From NCBI GenBank assembly GCA_001179505.1, contig CDMY01000477.1, positions 113,107-177,106 of the forward strand: a stretch of DNA of 64,000 nt. The letters run 5' to 3'. This document shows, one piece after another, positions 47,664 through 59,109 of this stretch. The DNA is from Vitrella brassicaformis. Its lineage: Eukaryota; Sar; Vitrellaceae. The notes under the pieces are model-generated. The model had not been told where the DNA came from, did no database searches, and saw nothing but the letters and a program-made list of their open reading frames with translations. Both the position numbers and the translations under genes were made by a program. The first letter of the stretch is position 1; the number at the start of each line of letters is the position of its first letter.

Positions 47664-50600
47664 TCAGATCTGCACGGTCTTCTCTCTCTCCCCCCCACCC
47701 ACAGCAGATGGTGCCGGAGCAGCAGGCGCCAGCTCAGGGGTGCTGGTGGGTGTGCACGGCGGGCTGGTGGGCGCGTTGCTGCTGGGGGCCACAGTGGTGG
47801 CGTACGACGACACGCCCACACCCACATTCACACCGGCAGCATCACCAGTAGCCTGATTTGCCTTTGCTGCTGCTGCTGCTGCTGCTGGTGGTGGTGGTCC
47901 TGCTGGTGCCACGGGTGTTGGTGCGATCAGGGGTGGTGGATGCACAGCAGCGGCCGGGATAAACACACCCATGGGCATCGGTACGTACATCCCAGCAGCA
48001 GCATGGGGCAGCGGCAGCGCCCCCTTCGGCCTGATCGGTGTGAGCGTCTTGGTCTTCGACTGTGCGGGAGAGGGGGCAGGTAAGAGGTGACGCTGGCCGG
48101 GCCTCAGCGGCGGGCCCGGGAAGATCATCCCCACTCGCAAAGGGAAGGGCGATGCGAAGGGCAGGCGCAGCGCTGCTGGCGGGATTGGGAGGGTGAGAGA
48201 GCCCGGGGTGGGCTGGACGGGAGCCGATGGGTTCACGGGGTTGGGCTGGGCACCGAGGGGACGGCTGCCGGCAGCAGTGATGGTGGTGGTGGTCTTGGCG
48301 GCGCCACGAGAGCGGCGGATGAGGGAGTTGAAACGGTTCTTGACCTGGTTCTCAGTGCGACCTGACGGTCAGAAGGATGCACATCACATCACACATGGGG
48401 TGAGGTGGGTGGAGAAAGAGATGGTGAGAGAGGGGGAGTTCGTTCGGTTTGCTTACCGACGAGCTCCTTGGCGATGGCCGCCCATCTGTTGCCGAGGGCG
48501 CGTTGCTTCCTGAGGATGATCTCGTCTTCGGTGGCCTTCCAGCCGCCCTTTCTGATGCGCGGGTCGCAGTGGTTGTGCCATCGCTCGCGACACTGCTTCC
48601 CTGCACACATGAACACACATACACAACGGGATTCATGACGTGTGTATGGCGTGGTGCTGTGCTGTGCTGTGGTGTTCGTTTGCTGACCGGTGCGTCCCTC
48701 GAAGCCGTCGATGCCTGCACCCATCTGCTCGTTCATCAGCTTGGCGATCTCGGTCCATCTGAAAGAGCGGCACAGCGAGTAGAGTACTCACACAGTAAGG
48801 CCATCTGTGGGGTCGGCATTACTTGGAGGAGCCATGAATCCGGACGAGCGACGCAAGCAGCGCTTCCTCCTCAGGAGTCCACTGACGACTCTGAAGGCGG
48901 CACACACCACATGGCAAAACAGGGCCATCCATTCATTTGTCCATCGCTCGACGCACTCCTTCTTTGCTGCCCTAGCTCTCTCCCTGACGTACCTTGCTGT
49001 CGGGCATGGTGAGGCGTTTCCACCTCGCCCGGCACTCGTCGTCATTCCGACCACTCCCCAACATGTTGGCCACCTCCACCCACAGCTTCTCCATCCCACA
49101 CCCACACGCATCGCGGCACCGGCACTCCAGCCGTTTCCGCCGCGAGCCAGGGCCGGCTAGACGCTCAACGACCCCCAGAAGCCGCTCGTCGTGCGACTTG
49201 GTCCACTCCAAGGGCACTGGAGCCAGGTGGGGCTCGCGCTTGATGATGTGGGGGTGGGGGAGGGGAGGGGGGAAGGGCGCGTGGGTTTGGTTGTGGGTGT
49301 TGTGGACGCCGCCGTGGCTGTGTGTGTAGGTGGGGGGCATTGTGAGGGGCCATTGGCAGTGCCGCATGGCGTTGCTGCTGCTGCTGTGGGGACAGCTGGG
49401 CGAGTGAGCACGGGCCGGGCGCTGCCTAGTGCACTGGATGTTGTTGCTGTTGTTGTTGCTCTCGCCATCGTGCTGCTGCTCTTGCTGCCGCTCTCTCTTG
49501 ATCTCTGTCTTGACCGGAAGAGGTCCCACAACGCTCTCCCAGCCCTCCCCGTCGATGCCGTCCGCACTGATAGTCCGCCTCCGGGCGGCCTCACCCTCGC
49601 CCCCATCTGTCGCCGCACACTCGCGGCACGCACACGTGGCCGGTGGCCCATAGCCGTACACGAGCCCCTGCTGACCGGTGGTCTGCACCGGTGATTGGGA
49701 CGGAGAGGACCAGCAGCCGCCGTGGGAGCCGTCGAAGGCGCCGTGATGCTCATGGCCGCCAGTCTGGCTGTCGGCCAGTGTGTGTGGGTGTGAGTGGGGG
49801 GCGAATGGGTGTGGGTGCGGGTCGGGGCCAGGCACAGGGAGGGACTTGGCACGCATGACGGCGACCGGATCATGGTGTCCGTGATACGATGACGGCGGGG
49901 GGAAGAATGGCGGGGTGGTGGGGTTGGTGGGGGGCTGGGGGGTGTTCTGCGACACGCTGTCGGACAGGTCAGTCAGCGGCGGCGGCATATCGTGGTAGTC
50001 GACCCCGGCCGGCTCGTTGTGGTGGCCCCTGGAGTCTTCCACCGGCTCTTGCTTGACAAAGATCCCATCTTGATACGACATGCCGTTGGCATCCTCATGG
50101 CTGCCCCTCGAGTGCTGCCTGTCGTTGTGGTCCAGTGGCGGCAGCAGAAACGGCACGGAGAAGGCCGAGTCGTCGGAGGAGCCCGTGTTGAGCCGCGGCC
50201 GCCGTCTGGCATAGTGCATATGGGAGGATAAGTGGCCGTCGATGCCGTCCATGAGGCTGTCGGGGTCTGAGAGAGTTGAGAGGCCTCGTGGGCGTTTGCC
50301 GAGCAGCTGGTAGGACGGGAGGGTCTCGTGATCGTCCCATGATGGTGCGCCTGGCCCGACGTGCCGGTCATGAGAGGCGGAGGAAGTGCCGACCTCCTCC
50401 TTGATCGATGGGAGGAGCGATGATGACGCCACACCTGACGAACGACACACAAAGAGCACACGCGGTGTGAGTGACACGCAGATCAAAGCCCTCCCACAGC
50501 CACCCACGTGGTGTCCTTCCTGCCTCTTTGCTGCCTGTCTCGCTCTCACCATGGCCGCCGAAGGCACCAAAGCACCCGAACGAGTCGCCGCAGGCCTCTC

Positions 50601-50835
50601 CGTCGATGCCCATCATGGTCATGCTGCCCGACCGTCCGTCGTCGCCCCGCAATTCAAAATGAAGGTCCTCCACCGACATGGACGACACGATGGGCACCAC
50701 ACGCGTGTCGCTGGCTCCTGCATCTGCGGCATGGGAGCCCTTCAGGATAGACATCGAGAGATCAGCAGGGCCGCTGGCGGCGTGATGAGACGCGGCGCGA
50801 GAGTGGTTGCCTTGGGAGTGCGTGAGCAGATCCAT
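47664..50835 (-). CDS. three-repeat MYB transcription factor with SUMO-type motifs
   Basis: The start at 50835 is MDLLTHSQGNH. Exon 1 is Gly- and Ser-rich. The large exon 2 (about 48996-50433) is disordered and ends in an R1-like MYB repeat (EWTKSHDERLLGVVERL, then KLWVEVANMLGSGRNDDECR) with an unusual cysteine-rich insert between helices. R2 (QWTPEEEALLASLVRIHGSS, KWTEIAKLMN, GKQCRERWHNH) and R3 (GWKATEDEIILRKQRALGNR, WAAIAKELVGRTENQVKNRF) are canonical, with the tryptophan spacing of MYB helix-turn-helix repeats. R2 and R3 bind DNA in this family. The tail (47664-48236) is Pro/Ala-rich with a polyalanine run. Five psi-K-x-E motifs occur (IKEE, VKQE, VKTE, IKRE, IKRE), suggesting SUMO modification. 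It shares a 188-bp divergent promoter with the SRP receptor gene. Confidence 0.9.
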
Positions 50836-51023
50836 GCTAGTGGGAGCAGCAGGACCCGCCTCGCGAGAGGGAAGAACAGAAAACGAAGGGATGGAAGATC
50901 TGCACGAAAGCTCGCACCTCAAGGAGCAGGCGGCCTCTCTTCTCGAGCAGCAGGAGAGTGTGCTCATCCGGCGTTGTCGTCCTCAAGCTTCTCTTGCAAG
51001 CAAGGCGTGCAGATCTCACCAAG

Positions 51024-52426
51024 ATGGATGTGCTGTCAGACACCTTCACGACGCTGGCAGCGGCTGTTGAGGTACTGTGATAGACCACCCATATCCCCGT
51101 TCTGACGTCTGACTTGTGTGTGCAGGCTGCTGGGTCTCAGGTCGGCGTGCCCATCACTGCGGAGATATCTCTGGCTGTGGTGCTGCTGGCCGTCCTCTGT
51201 ACTCTGCTCGTCATCGTCTCACGTGAGAGAGCCTGCCACCGGCGCAGCACAACCATGCATTTGTTTGCACTGTGTGTTGGTGTTTGGTTTGGTATCTTCA
51301 GTTGCTCGGAGCCTTCGTAAGGGCACTCGTCGCCTTTCTCGAGGAGATCTGTTGCTCATCGCCGGCCAGTGCGACGCCGGCAAGACGGCACTCTTCCACT
51401 ACGTGAGCTGGACAGCAACACACACATCCCATCCCGCGCCGCCTGATGCCGCGTGATACTCTCCTATCGTGTGGTGTGTGTTGTGTGTAGTTGCGGTCTG
51501 GTGACTTCCCTGAGACGGTTTCGTCACTGAAGCCGAACACCGACATCATCAACGTTCTCCACAAGGTGGGCAGAGCTAGACAGATACAGAAACACCAAGC
51601 ACGTCGAGCAGATGTGTGTGCATCCATCGTGTGCGCACTCTGTCTGCAGGATGAGGGCGACGCGTCGAGCAGCGGCGGCGGCGGTGTTGGTGGAATAGAG
51701 GTGTGCGACTACCCCGGCCACCAGCGGCTCAGTCATGGCTTCTTTGGCCACCTCAAGCGGGCACGGTGTGTCGTGTATGTCATCGATGCGACCGACAAGG
51801 CCGCACTCAAAAACGTCGCAGAGTGAGGGAGGGAGGCAGGGAGAGAGAGAGGGAGGGTCTGGAAGAATGGAAAATGCAGGGTACACGCGTCGTGTGTGTG
51901 TGTGTCATCAGGCACTTGTATGAGATCTTCACCCACCCGGCGACCAACAAGCTGCGGCCGCCACTGCTGCTGGCGTGCAACAAGAGCGACGTGCCGACAG
52001 CCCGCAAGCCTGACATGGTCAAAGACGACATTGAAAGGGAAATGTAAGCCTTAGACACACACAGCAAACCAGACAGATAGGGAGAGAGTGTGGCCATGTG
52101 CGCTGTGTTGCTTTCTTGGTTGGACTGATCAGCGAGCGTCTGCGTCAGTCCCGGAGTGCGACGCTGGAGGGTCAGGACGAGGCTGACAACTACCTGGGTG
52201 TGGACGGGGAGACCTTCAAGCTCGACATGGCGCCATGCAGAGTGGTGAGTGAGTGAATGAATGAATGAATCAATGCACACACACACACACGTGGTGAAGG
52301 CACATACACCGACAAGGGTGTTGTGTGTGTGGCTGTGTGTGTGTTTGTCAGGATATGTGTCGCATGTCTGTCAAGAAGGCCGAGGTGCAGGACGTCATCA
52401 AATTCCTCGCGGACAACTACCGCTAA
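51024..52426 (+). CDS. SRPRB: signal recognition particle receptor subunit beta
   Basis: SRPRB is the ER-membrane GTPase that anchors SRP receptor alpha and helps deliver ribosomes to the translocon. Seven exons join in phase, beginning 51024-51071 and 51126-51222. The single amino-terminal membrane span is ISLAVVLLAVLCTLLVIVS. GTPase motifs are G1 GQCDAGKTALF (51366), a switch threonine region LKPNTD, G3 CDYPGHQRL (51709) and G4 CNKSDV (51979). RARCVVYVIDATDK matches the strand before G4. The carboxy end reads VQDVIKFLADNYR with stop TAA 52424. The size and order are normal for the family. The position of the G3 glutamine-equivalent is His, as in many SRPRB proteins. The identification is secure. 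Confidence 0.93.
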
Positions 52427-52558
52427 TACTCATTAGACGCTGAGGCAATTAGTCGTTGCGTGTCAATTTCTGTACAGACAGACAGACGGACTGACATTCT
52501 ATCTCTCTTAAGCTTGAATTGAGTGACGTGCTTGTTAAGCAAACAAACAAACAACACC

Positions 52559-54244
52559 ATGGCAGTGCTTGTCCTCTCGTTGCTGCTTCTGGTGGGAGGT
52601 GCCACAGCTGCAGTTGCCACACACTCACTCCGGCACAACACGCCATACGTCAAGACCACAGGTACGTCACGTCTCTGACACTTCTTCTTTCTACCGTTCA
52701 TTCATTCATTTGTCGTGGATCCAGGCCTCAAGGCAGTTTTGGTCCACGCAGGAGACACGGCTAAGCTGCTTTGCGCGCACAACGGCGCCACTGACATGCA
52801 GATCCACATCGTCAAATCAGAATACGGCACACCACGAGTGGGAGCACAGAGACAGACACGCTGTAAAGAGACACGCCATCGATGTGTGTCAGGTGGACCA
52901 CGACACCATCGTCGCCGGCTCTTGTTCTGCGCCTCATGCGCTCATGGCGGCTCGAGAGAAGTGCGAGGGAGCGCTGACGTGTGACATCGTTGTGAGGGAC
53001 GAGGCGTTTGGCATCAGTGGAGCCTCGTGGTGCCCGACACGATTCACCCGACTGGCTATTGTGTATGAGTGCACAAATGGCGACATCACGCGCTTCTATC
53101 CTGCAAGTAACAGCAGCCAGCACCACACACATGAACGTGCACATGAGACTGTCTGCCTGTCTCTCTGTATCTTTCAGAGGATCTCCGCGCCCGCAAGCTT
53201 GTGCCAGCCGACAAGAGCTCATCGCTGCTCCACTACAACCCTCTCATCCACTCAATCCCGGCGACAGACCAGGTGATGCCCGACACCAAGGGCGAGTACC
53301 TGCGCCTTCCCGACATCTTCACCCCGTGCACCGAGCGCGACACCATCCCGACGAAGGCGCCGATCGTATGGGCACGAGAAAGCGAAACACACCCACATGA
53401 TGGACACGGTCTTGGTTCATTTTCTGGTCTTTTGGTTGTCTTTATAGCATCTGTGGATGGTGCCAAGCACACGTGCGATGACAATCCGCTGTGCCGATTC
53501 TTTATTTTCAATGCCAACAATGCCACACTGTGCAAGTGGGTATCCATACGCCGTCACACGAAGGCATGTGGATACACGTGTGTCGCCGTGTGAATGGCTC
53601 TATAGGGGCACGTCACTCGACGGCTCGGAGCACAGAGACAAGGCGGAGACGCACATCAAGGGCACAGCGGTCATTGATGGCATAGACGACTTCGATGGTC
53701 GACTCAACCATCAAGTAGGCAGCATGGAGACCACACACATAGGGTGTTCGGCTGTGTGTGTGTTCATCTAACGCGATGGCTGCGTGTGTGTCCGTCTTCG
53801 TGCAGGGAATCTGTGAGGATGAGGACATCATCTCAGACATGCCGAATGTTTTCGATTTCAACACTGCCGCGTCCATCTGCAGAGCCAATGCCGACTGTGC
53901 GTCATTTACCCTCTCATCCTCCGTTGGACTCAAGAAGCAGTCTGGGTTTGCGAACCACCTGTGGCTGTGCAAGGCTCCACTGCACCCAGTCCCGCACAGC
54001 GGATGGATCGCGGCGGGCAAGCTCCACCAAGGTACATCGACACACAGACGCACACTCACTTCGCTTCGCACCATCCATCTTCTCTGTGTGTGTGCAGGAT
54101 TGGTTGGCCAAGGCCCTCGACCCTACCTGGCCAACGGCTTTGCTGACGGACCAGTATCGCTGCGTGCATGAGGGGCGGCAGATGGAGTTGCTGAGAAATG
54201 CATGGTGTACTTGGCCTGACAAACGACTGCCAGACGAATACTGA
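52559..54244 (+). CDS. secreted SUEL-type lectin protein with PAN-like cysteine repeats
   Basis: The signal peptide is MAVLVLSLLLLVGGATAA. A SUEL (galactose/rhamnose-binding lectin) domain follows over 52725-53100: AGDTAKLLCAHNGATDMQIH, KSEYG, CEGALTCDIVVRDEAFG and CPTRFTRLAIVYEC, with the family's cysteine order. Such domains bind galactose or rhamnose at the cell surface. The rest holds repeated blocks with the pattern C-D-N-P-x-C-R-F-F-x-F (CDDNPLCRFFIFNANN) and ICRANADCASFTLSSS, which resemble PAN/apple-like units. The last exon ends at TGA 54242. No membrane span follows the signal, so the protein is probably secreted or kept in the wall. The PAN assignment is weaker than the lectin assignment. 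Confidence 0.8.
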
Positions 54245-55221
54245 GATGATCCATTCAACGTTATCTTCATGTCATGTCATCTGTTCGGTTGGTCTCTTCA
54301 TGTACGTGTTCAACACTTGCGAAGCGGGCCTCTGAAAAATCTCTGAACATACGTGCGCAAAAACCATCACACGCGTCGTATAAATGGCAGCCAGCCTGGT
54401 GTGTTCATGCCCAGTCGGCTCTGCGGGGGCATGGGTGTAGTACTAGTCAGAACTCGTGTGAATGTGTGTCTCGGCTGCCTCGTCACTCATTACACACACG
54501 CGCCACTCATGAACGCATCGACGGACGAGCGATCGACGGGTACGCAATATAGACAATACAGAGCACTCCTGCCAGCCAGCCAATGTACACGTGAAGAAAA
54601 CGGGTGAAACGCTTCGTCGATCGCAGGCACGCTCATGCAGAAACGCCCAGATACAGGCACGCAGCAGACAAACTGCACCATAGGCCGGCATCCACACAAC
54701 AAAAAAACCCCTCCCCGCAGGTGATGTTCACATATGCATCATTCACATGTCTGCCCGCGGCCCTCTGATCGACTGCATGGTAGCAGCCGAACGAGCCATA
54801 GGGCATACGAAGAAACAGGGAGAGAGAGAGGTCATCTTTTCTCATGCATTCATCCACTCATCCACCCGCACCAGCCACCAGCATGAAAGCACGCACCGAC
54901 ATGAAAGCACGCAACGACAAAACTCGTCGTAGCTTTACCCACCCCACCCTATCGACAGGCCAACACCTGTGGTGTATCACGCTCTCCTTTGCTAACCACC
55001 CGTCCTGCCCGCCCCACAACCCCATCCAATTCATGACTTCCCGACGCCATCCAGGCAGACAGGCACCCGACAAAACACGCCATGGACATGCAGCAGCAAA
55101 GCTTTCTCACTGCTCGACACGCCCCGCGTCACCCAACAGACCATTACACACACCGTTACACACAAACACAAAGTACATAGGCGGCCAGACACCCCCCAGC
55201 CATCCCCTCCCAGCAGCCAAG
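54245..55221. other. convergent spacer, no gene seen
   Basis: About 980 bp lie between converging gene ends. The sequence is less repetitive than other spacers, and no conserved coding pattern was found. A duplicated decamer (gaaagcacgc) occurs at 54886-54912. Confidence 0.55.
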
Positions 55222-57372
55222 TCACTCCTGGTACACATATGTGTAGGCGTTGTAGTCGGGCGGGAAGGGCTTCCGCAGCGCGTCGTGGGTCTGGATGGGC
55301 CCGCGCCTCACACACAGGGGGGCGGGGGGCAGCGTCAGGGGGGCGGCGTCCAGTGGGGCCACCGAGTCGGAGCCGTCAGCCAAACGAACCGTCACGCCTG
55401 AAACAAGCAAATCACAGGAAGGAATGCCTATGAGGTGCGTTTTCTCTTGCTCTCTAACTTTCTCTCGTGCATACCTGCATTGCTGATGACGGCACAGAAA
55501 TAGCCGCTCTGGACGTTACGCACCCGACCGGCGCCAACACGCCTGGCGTACTGCCGCTTGACGTCATCGAACACCACACTTGAATGGGAGGATCCGAGCG
55601 TGGGATGGTGCACCTGAAAGAAACACCACACACAACAGAGAGGGAGCACGTGTGAGTTGTCAGCCATGCCATGCATGTGTGTAGGCGACCCACCCACCCA
55701 CCCACCTCGAAAGTGGCCGTTGCGCGTTCGATGTCGACAGTAACGTCCACGTGGCAGCCCGTCACCAGAGCGGGCAACGGGGCGATGCCCTCGACCTTGG
55801 ACACCTTGTTCGCCAGCCGCTTGCAGATGTTGCCGCTCTTGTTAAGGTACACCGAGTACAGCTCGTGCAGCCTGTCACGTGGGTAGAACTCGTCCGCCAA
55901 CACGAAGCCCAGCCCATCCGCGCGGCCGGGCTCGCCCGCAATGATGGAGTAGCGGTAGTGCAGCACGCCGCCGCTGGGCTGCCGGCGGATGGACTGCTCG
56001 TGGACGATCGACGTGACGCCGTCCTCCCAATTCTTGGTGAACACCTGCCCGTCGACCGACAAGTAACCTGACACACACAGAGAGACCTATGAGTGAATGT
56101 GTTCTGTTCTCCCCGCCCGCATACCGATCTTCATGGCGTTGCGGCTCCAGCAGGTCCGGACAGCAGTGTGCTGTGGCGTGTCGACAGTTGTCGACCCCGA
56201 GCAGTTGGAACTGCCCCCGTGCACCGCCCCCCTGCCCGCCTCGGCATGACTCCTCTCGGTCGGCACCTTGAGGATGGCGATCTTCCTGTTGCCCTCAGAC
56301 GGGGATGGCATCCAGTACGACGACGGCGACGCGTCGCCACCGCCGTTGCCGGCCCCCGCCGACCCCATCTCGCTGTGTGCGGCCTCTGAGCTCATGATGG
56401 TGGTGGTCTGCTGCTTATACACGGGCGGCCGGTCTTGCGAGTTGAGGCGCTCCAGGTTGGCGAAAGTGAGGTGGGGGTTGGGCTGATGCACAGGCAACTC
56501 GAACTTGTCGTCCTCATGCTGCTGCTGCTGCTGGTCTTCATGACCATGATGGTCCTGGTCCTGGTCGTGTGTGTGGGTGTGGTTGTCGTGGTTGTCGGGG
56601 GTGTTGTCCTCGAACTCGTCGCCATCCTCGTTGGCCTCGCCCTCCTCCTCTTGCACGGGGCGAAGTTCACACCGACGCTTGTGACGACGCAACTGCTTCC
56701 TGAGCATACACGCAGAGGAGCAGAAGTTGAATCGTGCATTGCTCTGCGTGTGTGTCATCTTCTCTGCGTGCATACCCAATCCCGGAGAAGCCACAGCCGA
56801 ACGGACACACGCGCGCTTTTGATGGATCGAGTGGCCTGTGTGTCCGCACACAGCCGTCCCCCCCGTTGGCCAGGGAGGTGACGCACTCGAGCACGCGAGC
56901 CATCTGCTCGGGTGTAAAACGGTCGAGGGCCTGTGAGACGGCCACCATCACTTCATGCTTGGTGGGGAGGGGCTGCTGGGGGGACGGGGGAGGGGGAGGG
57001 GGCTGGTGGGTGTAGCTGCCGCCATAGCCGCCGCCATAGCTGCCGTACATGGCCGACACCTGCACGCACACACATACAGAGAGGGCACACGCAAGGTATG
57101 AGTGTCTGTGTGTATATACACTCGGCGAGTGGCGTGTCTGCCTGGCGCACCGGTGGCGTTGTGTTCTTGTCACTGACAACACCAGGAATAGCCAACGGCA
57201 TACCTGAAAGACAAACACACATGCAAAGACGCCAATGCATCACAGCGTATCGCTCTTCCCTTCCTGCTCCCTGCGAGAGCCCTCCCACCTCCTCACCTGC
57301 CATCTGCCCGCACACGGCGGGGCTCTGCTTCGCGTATGGAAACGGGTACACGCCGCTATGCTGAGTGTGCAT
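55222..57372 (-). CDS. zinc-finger-like protein with SPRY-like carboxy domain
   Basis: The start is ATG 57372 (MHTQHSGVYPFPYAKQ). Short exons near 57160-57207 and 56800-57060 carry a Gly/Tyr- and Pro-rich region and a helical block (VMVAVSQALDRFTPEQMARV). A cysteine/histidine cluster follows, assembled across an intron: CPFGCGFSGIG, then FNFCSSACMLRKQLRRHKRR and a final Cys, consistent with one or two zinc-binding sites. A long His/Gln/Asp-rich disordered stretch is next. The carboxy region (55222-56065) begins GYLSVDGQVFTKNW and continues ADGLGFVLADEFYPRDRLH, LYSVYLNKSGNICKRL, VDVTVDIERATATFEV, SGYFCAVISNAG and GVTVRLADG, a layout like SPRY/B30.2-like beta-sandwiches. Stop 55222-55224. The function is unknown; nucleic-acid binding plus protein recognition is a guess. 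Confidence 0.65.
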
Positions 57373-57701
57373 CGTTACGATGCGCTCCTCAAAACCAGTG
57401 ATGCTCAGACAGACACTTGGCACCAGGGAACTGCTCACGAGAGCCCTGACTGAGGCTCGTCAGGGGATGATTGACGCAACAGATAGAAACTGAAATCTCG
57501 CTGACGCTAGGCGCTGCGCTCGAATCGTGAAAAACGCGGTCTGTGAGGCGTGACGTGGCGAGGCAGGACGGCACCCTAGATAAACTGCCGTAAAACCAAA
57601 CTGCGAGCTTAGAACAGCGGCGCCTCCGATTTTGCTTCTGCGCTTTCCCATCACCCGAGGGCCTCTCAACGATCCGTCGATTCGCTTGCTTGCTCTGCGG
57701 A

Positions 57702-58429
57702 ATGAAGTCGTGGAGCCTTGTTATCGCTCCCTGCCTGCTCTTGTGTGCATCTATCGCTCATGCCTTCACTTTCTCCAACCCCGCCGCATCAGCAGGGGCC
57801 AGCTCTCGCCTATTGCCCCGAAACATCATTGCTCGCCGCGCCCCAGCAACAGCGCTCGCAGCAGAGACCACGTAAGAGACTCTGCACGCACAGCGAGATT
57901 CCTCCAGATCCACCGATTGCTTGTGCGTTGTCTTGTGTCGTGCTGTGCTGTGTGGATCAGCCTGACGCCTCCCGAGGGCTATTGGCAGGGCGAGTGGGTG
58001 TGTGCCGACTGTGGTTACATCTACGACCCATCGCTGTTCGGCAACAAGTGGTTTGAGGACCAGGGTCCTGGCTTCAAGTGTCCGCAGTGCCAGGCGCCGA
58101 GGCGGCGGTTCGCCAAGAAGGTCGGCTCGGTCGTGGGCCAGAAGATCGGCGGGGGCGACGCCCCAATTGTCATCTTCAGCGTACGCCTCACACAACAGGC
58201 CACCCACACAGACGGGACACGTATGGCGTGCATCGTTTGTCTGCTCGCTGTGTCTGCGTGTGTTCGAGTGCAGTTTCTGGGACTCGCACTTGTGGTCGCT
58301 GCAGGTAGGTACACGAGGGACGGAACAGAGATTGAGCAGCACTGTGCCATGTGTCCGTCGATGCCATCTTTGCGTTCTGTGTGTGCAGCTGTGTGGGCTA
58401 CGTATGATTTCCCCGGCCTGAATCTCTAA
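57702..58429 (+). CDS. membrane-anchored plastid rubredoxin
   Basis: Rubredoxins carry one electron on an iron held by four cysteines. Plastid forms (RBD1-type) help photosystem II assembly. The presequence is bipartite: signal peptide MKSWSLVIAPCLLLCASIA ending HA, then FTFSNPAASAG with Ser/Arg-rich transit sequence. A phenylalanine directly after the predicted cleavage is the hallmark of complex red-lineage plastids. The mature exon has CADCGYIYDP and KCPQCQAPRRRF, with all four cysteines present. A carboxy-terminal membrane span (FLGLALVVAAAVW) is split by an intron before TYDFPGLNL and stop 58427. Four exons join in phase. An upstream in-frame Met at 57690 adds four residues; 57702 gives the better signal peptide. 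The gene faces the zinc-finger gene across a 329-bp divergent spacer. Confidence 0.92.
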
Positions 58430-58984
58430 CTAAGTTGACTGATTGATTGATGGGCCTACGGCTGGCGAGTGGTGCGCGGCATCTCGCGATCAGAGCAGTC
58501 GGCAGCTCCTTGATGCGCAGCCAACGGGGTGGTTGACAATATCTTTGTGCACACCGTGCTTTGTGGGGCTGCCTGTCGTCACGTTGGGTGCGTGCGAGTG
58601 GGACAGACACTCGTGTCACCACATGAACCATCGCTGTCATTGAACGAGACCTTTCGTCAGTCTCGTGTAAAAGCGATTTCGCTTAGACGTTTTAAGTGAT
58701 AACCAACAGGAAGGAAAGGAAATCAGTCCGCGTTATGAGTCTTGTACATTGATGAATGAATGCTTGGTGGACGCAGTCCACTGCCGCCTAGGGTGTTCCA
58801 TGAAACCGCTGCTGATCGGCCGACACATCATTTCACCAACATCACACATCCGGTGTTCGACCGACGGCTGCATCGCCTCTCCCATCATCGCTGACTGACT
58901 GATATCGGGTGAGCGAAAGATCACCGCACACGCACCAGTGGCGTGTCTTCATCGTTCGTGTATCTGTGCTCTGGGCCGTGTTTC

Positions 58985-59043
58985 CACCAGCACACGTAGG
59001 GAAGCACAGCGGTTGCTTTGTCACCAGCACACGTAAGGAAGCA
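58985..59043. repeat. 22-bp direct repeat upstream of the intronless gene
   Basis: Units at 58985-59006 and 59022-59043 differ at a single base (caccagcacacgta..gaagca). They lie 67-125 bp upstream of the ATG at 59110 and could be regulatory or a small duplication. Confidence 0.8.
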
Positions 59044-59109
59044 AACAAGGCGTTCTGTGCACACCCCGTCACGGCGTTGTGTGTCGTTCGGTCTACAGAT
59101 ATCTCACTG

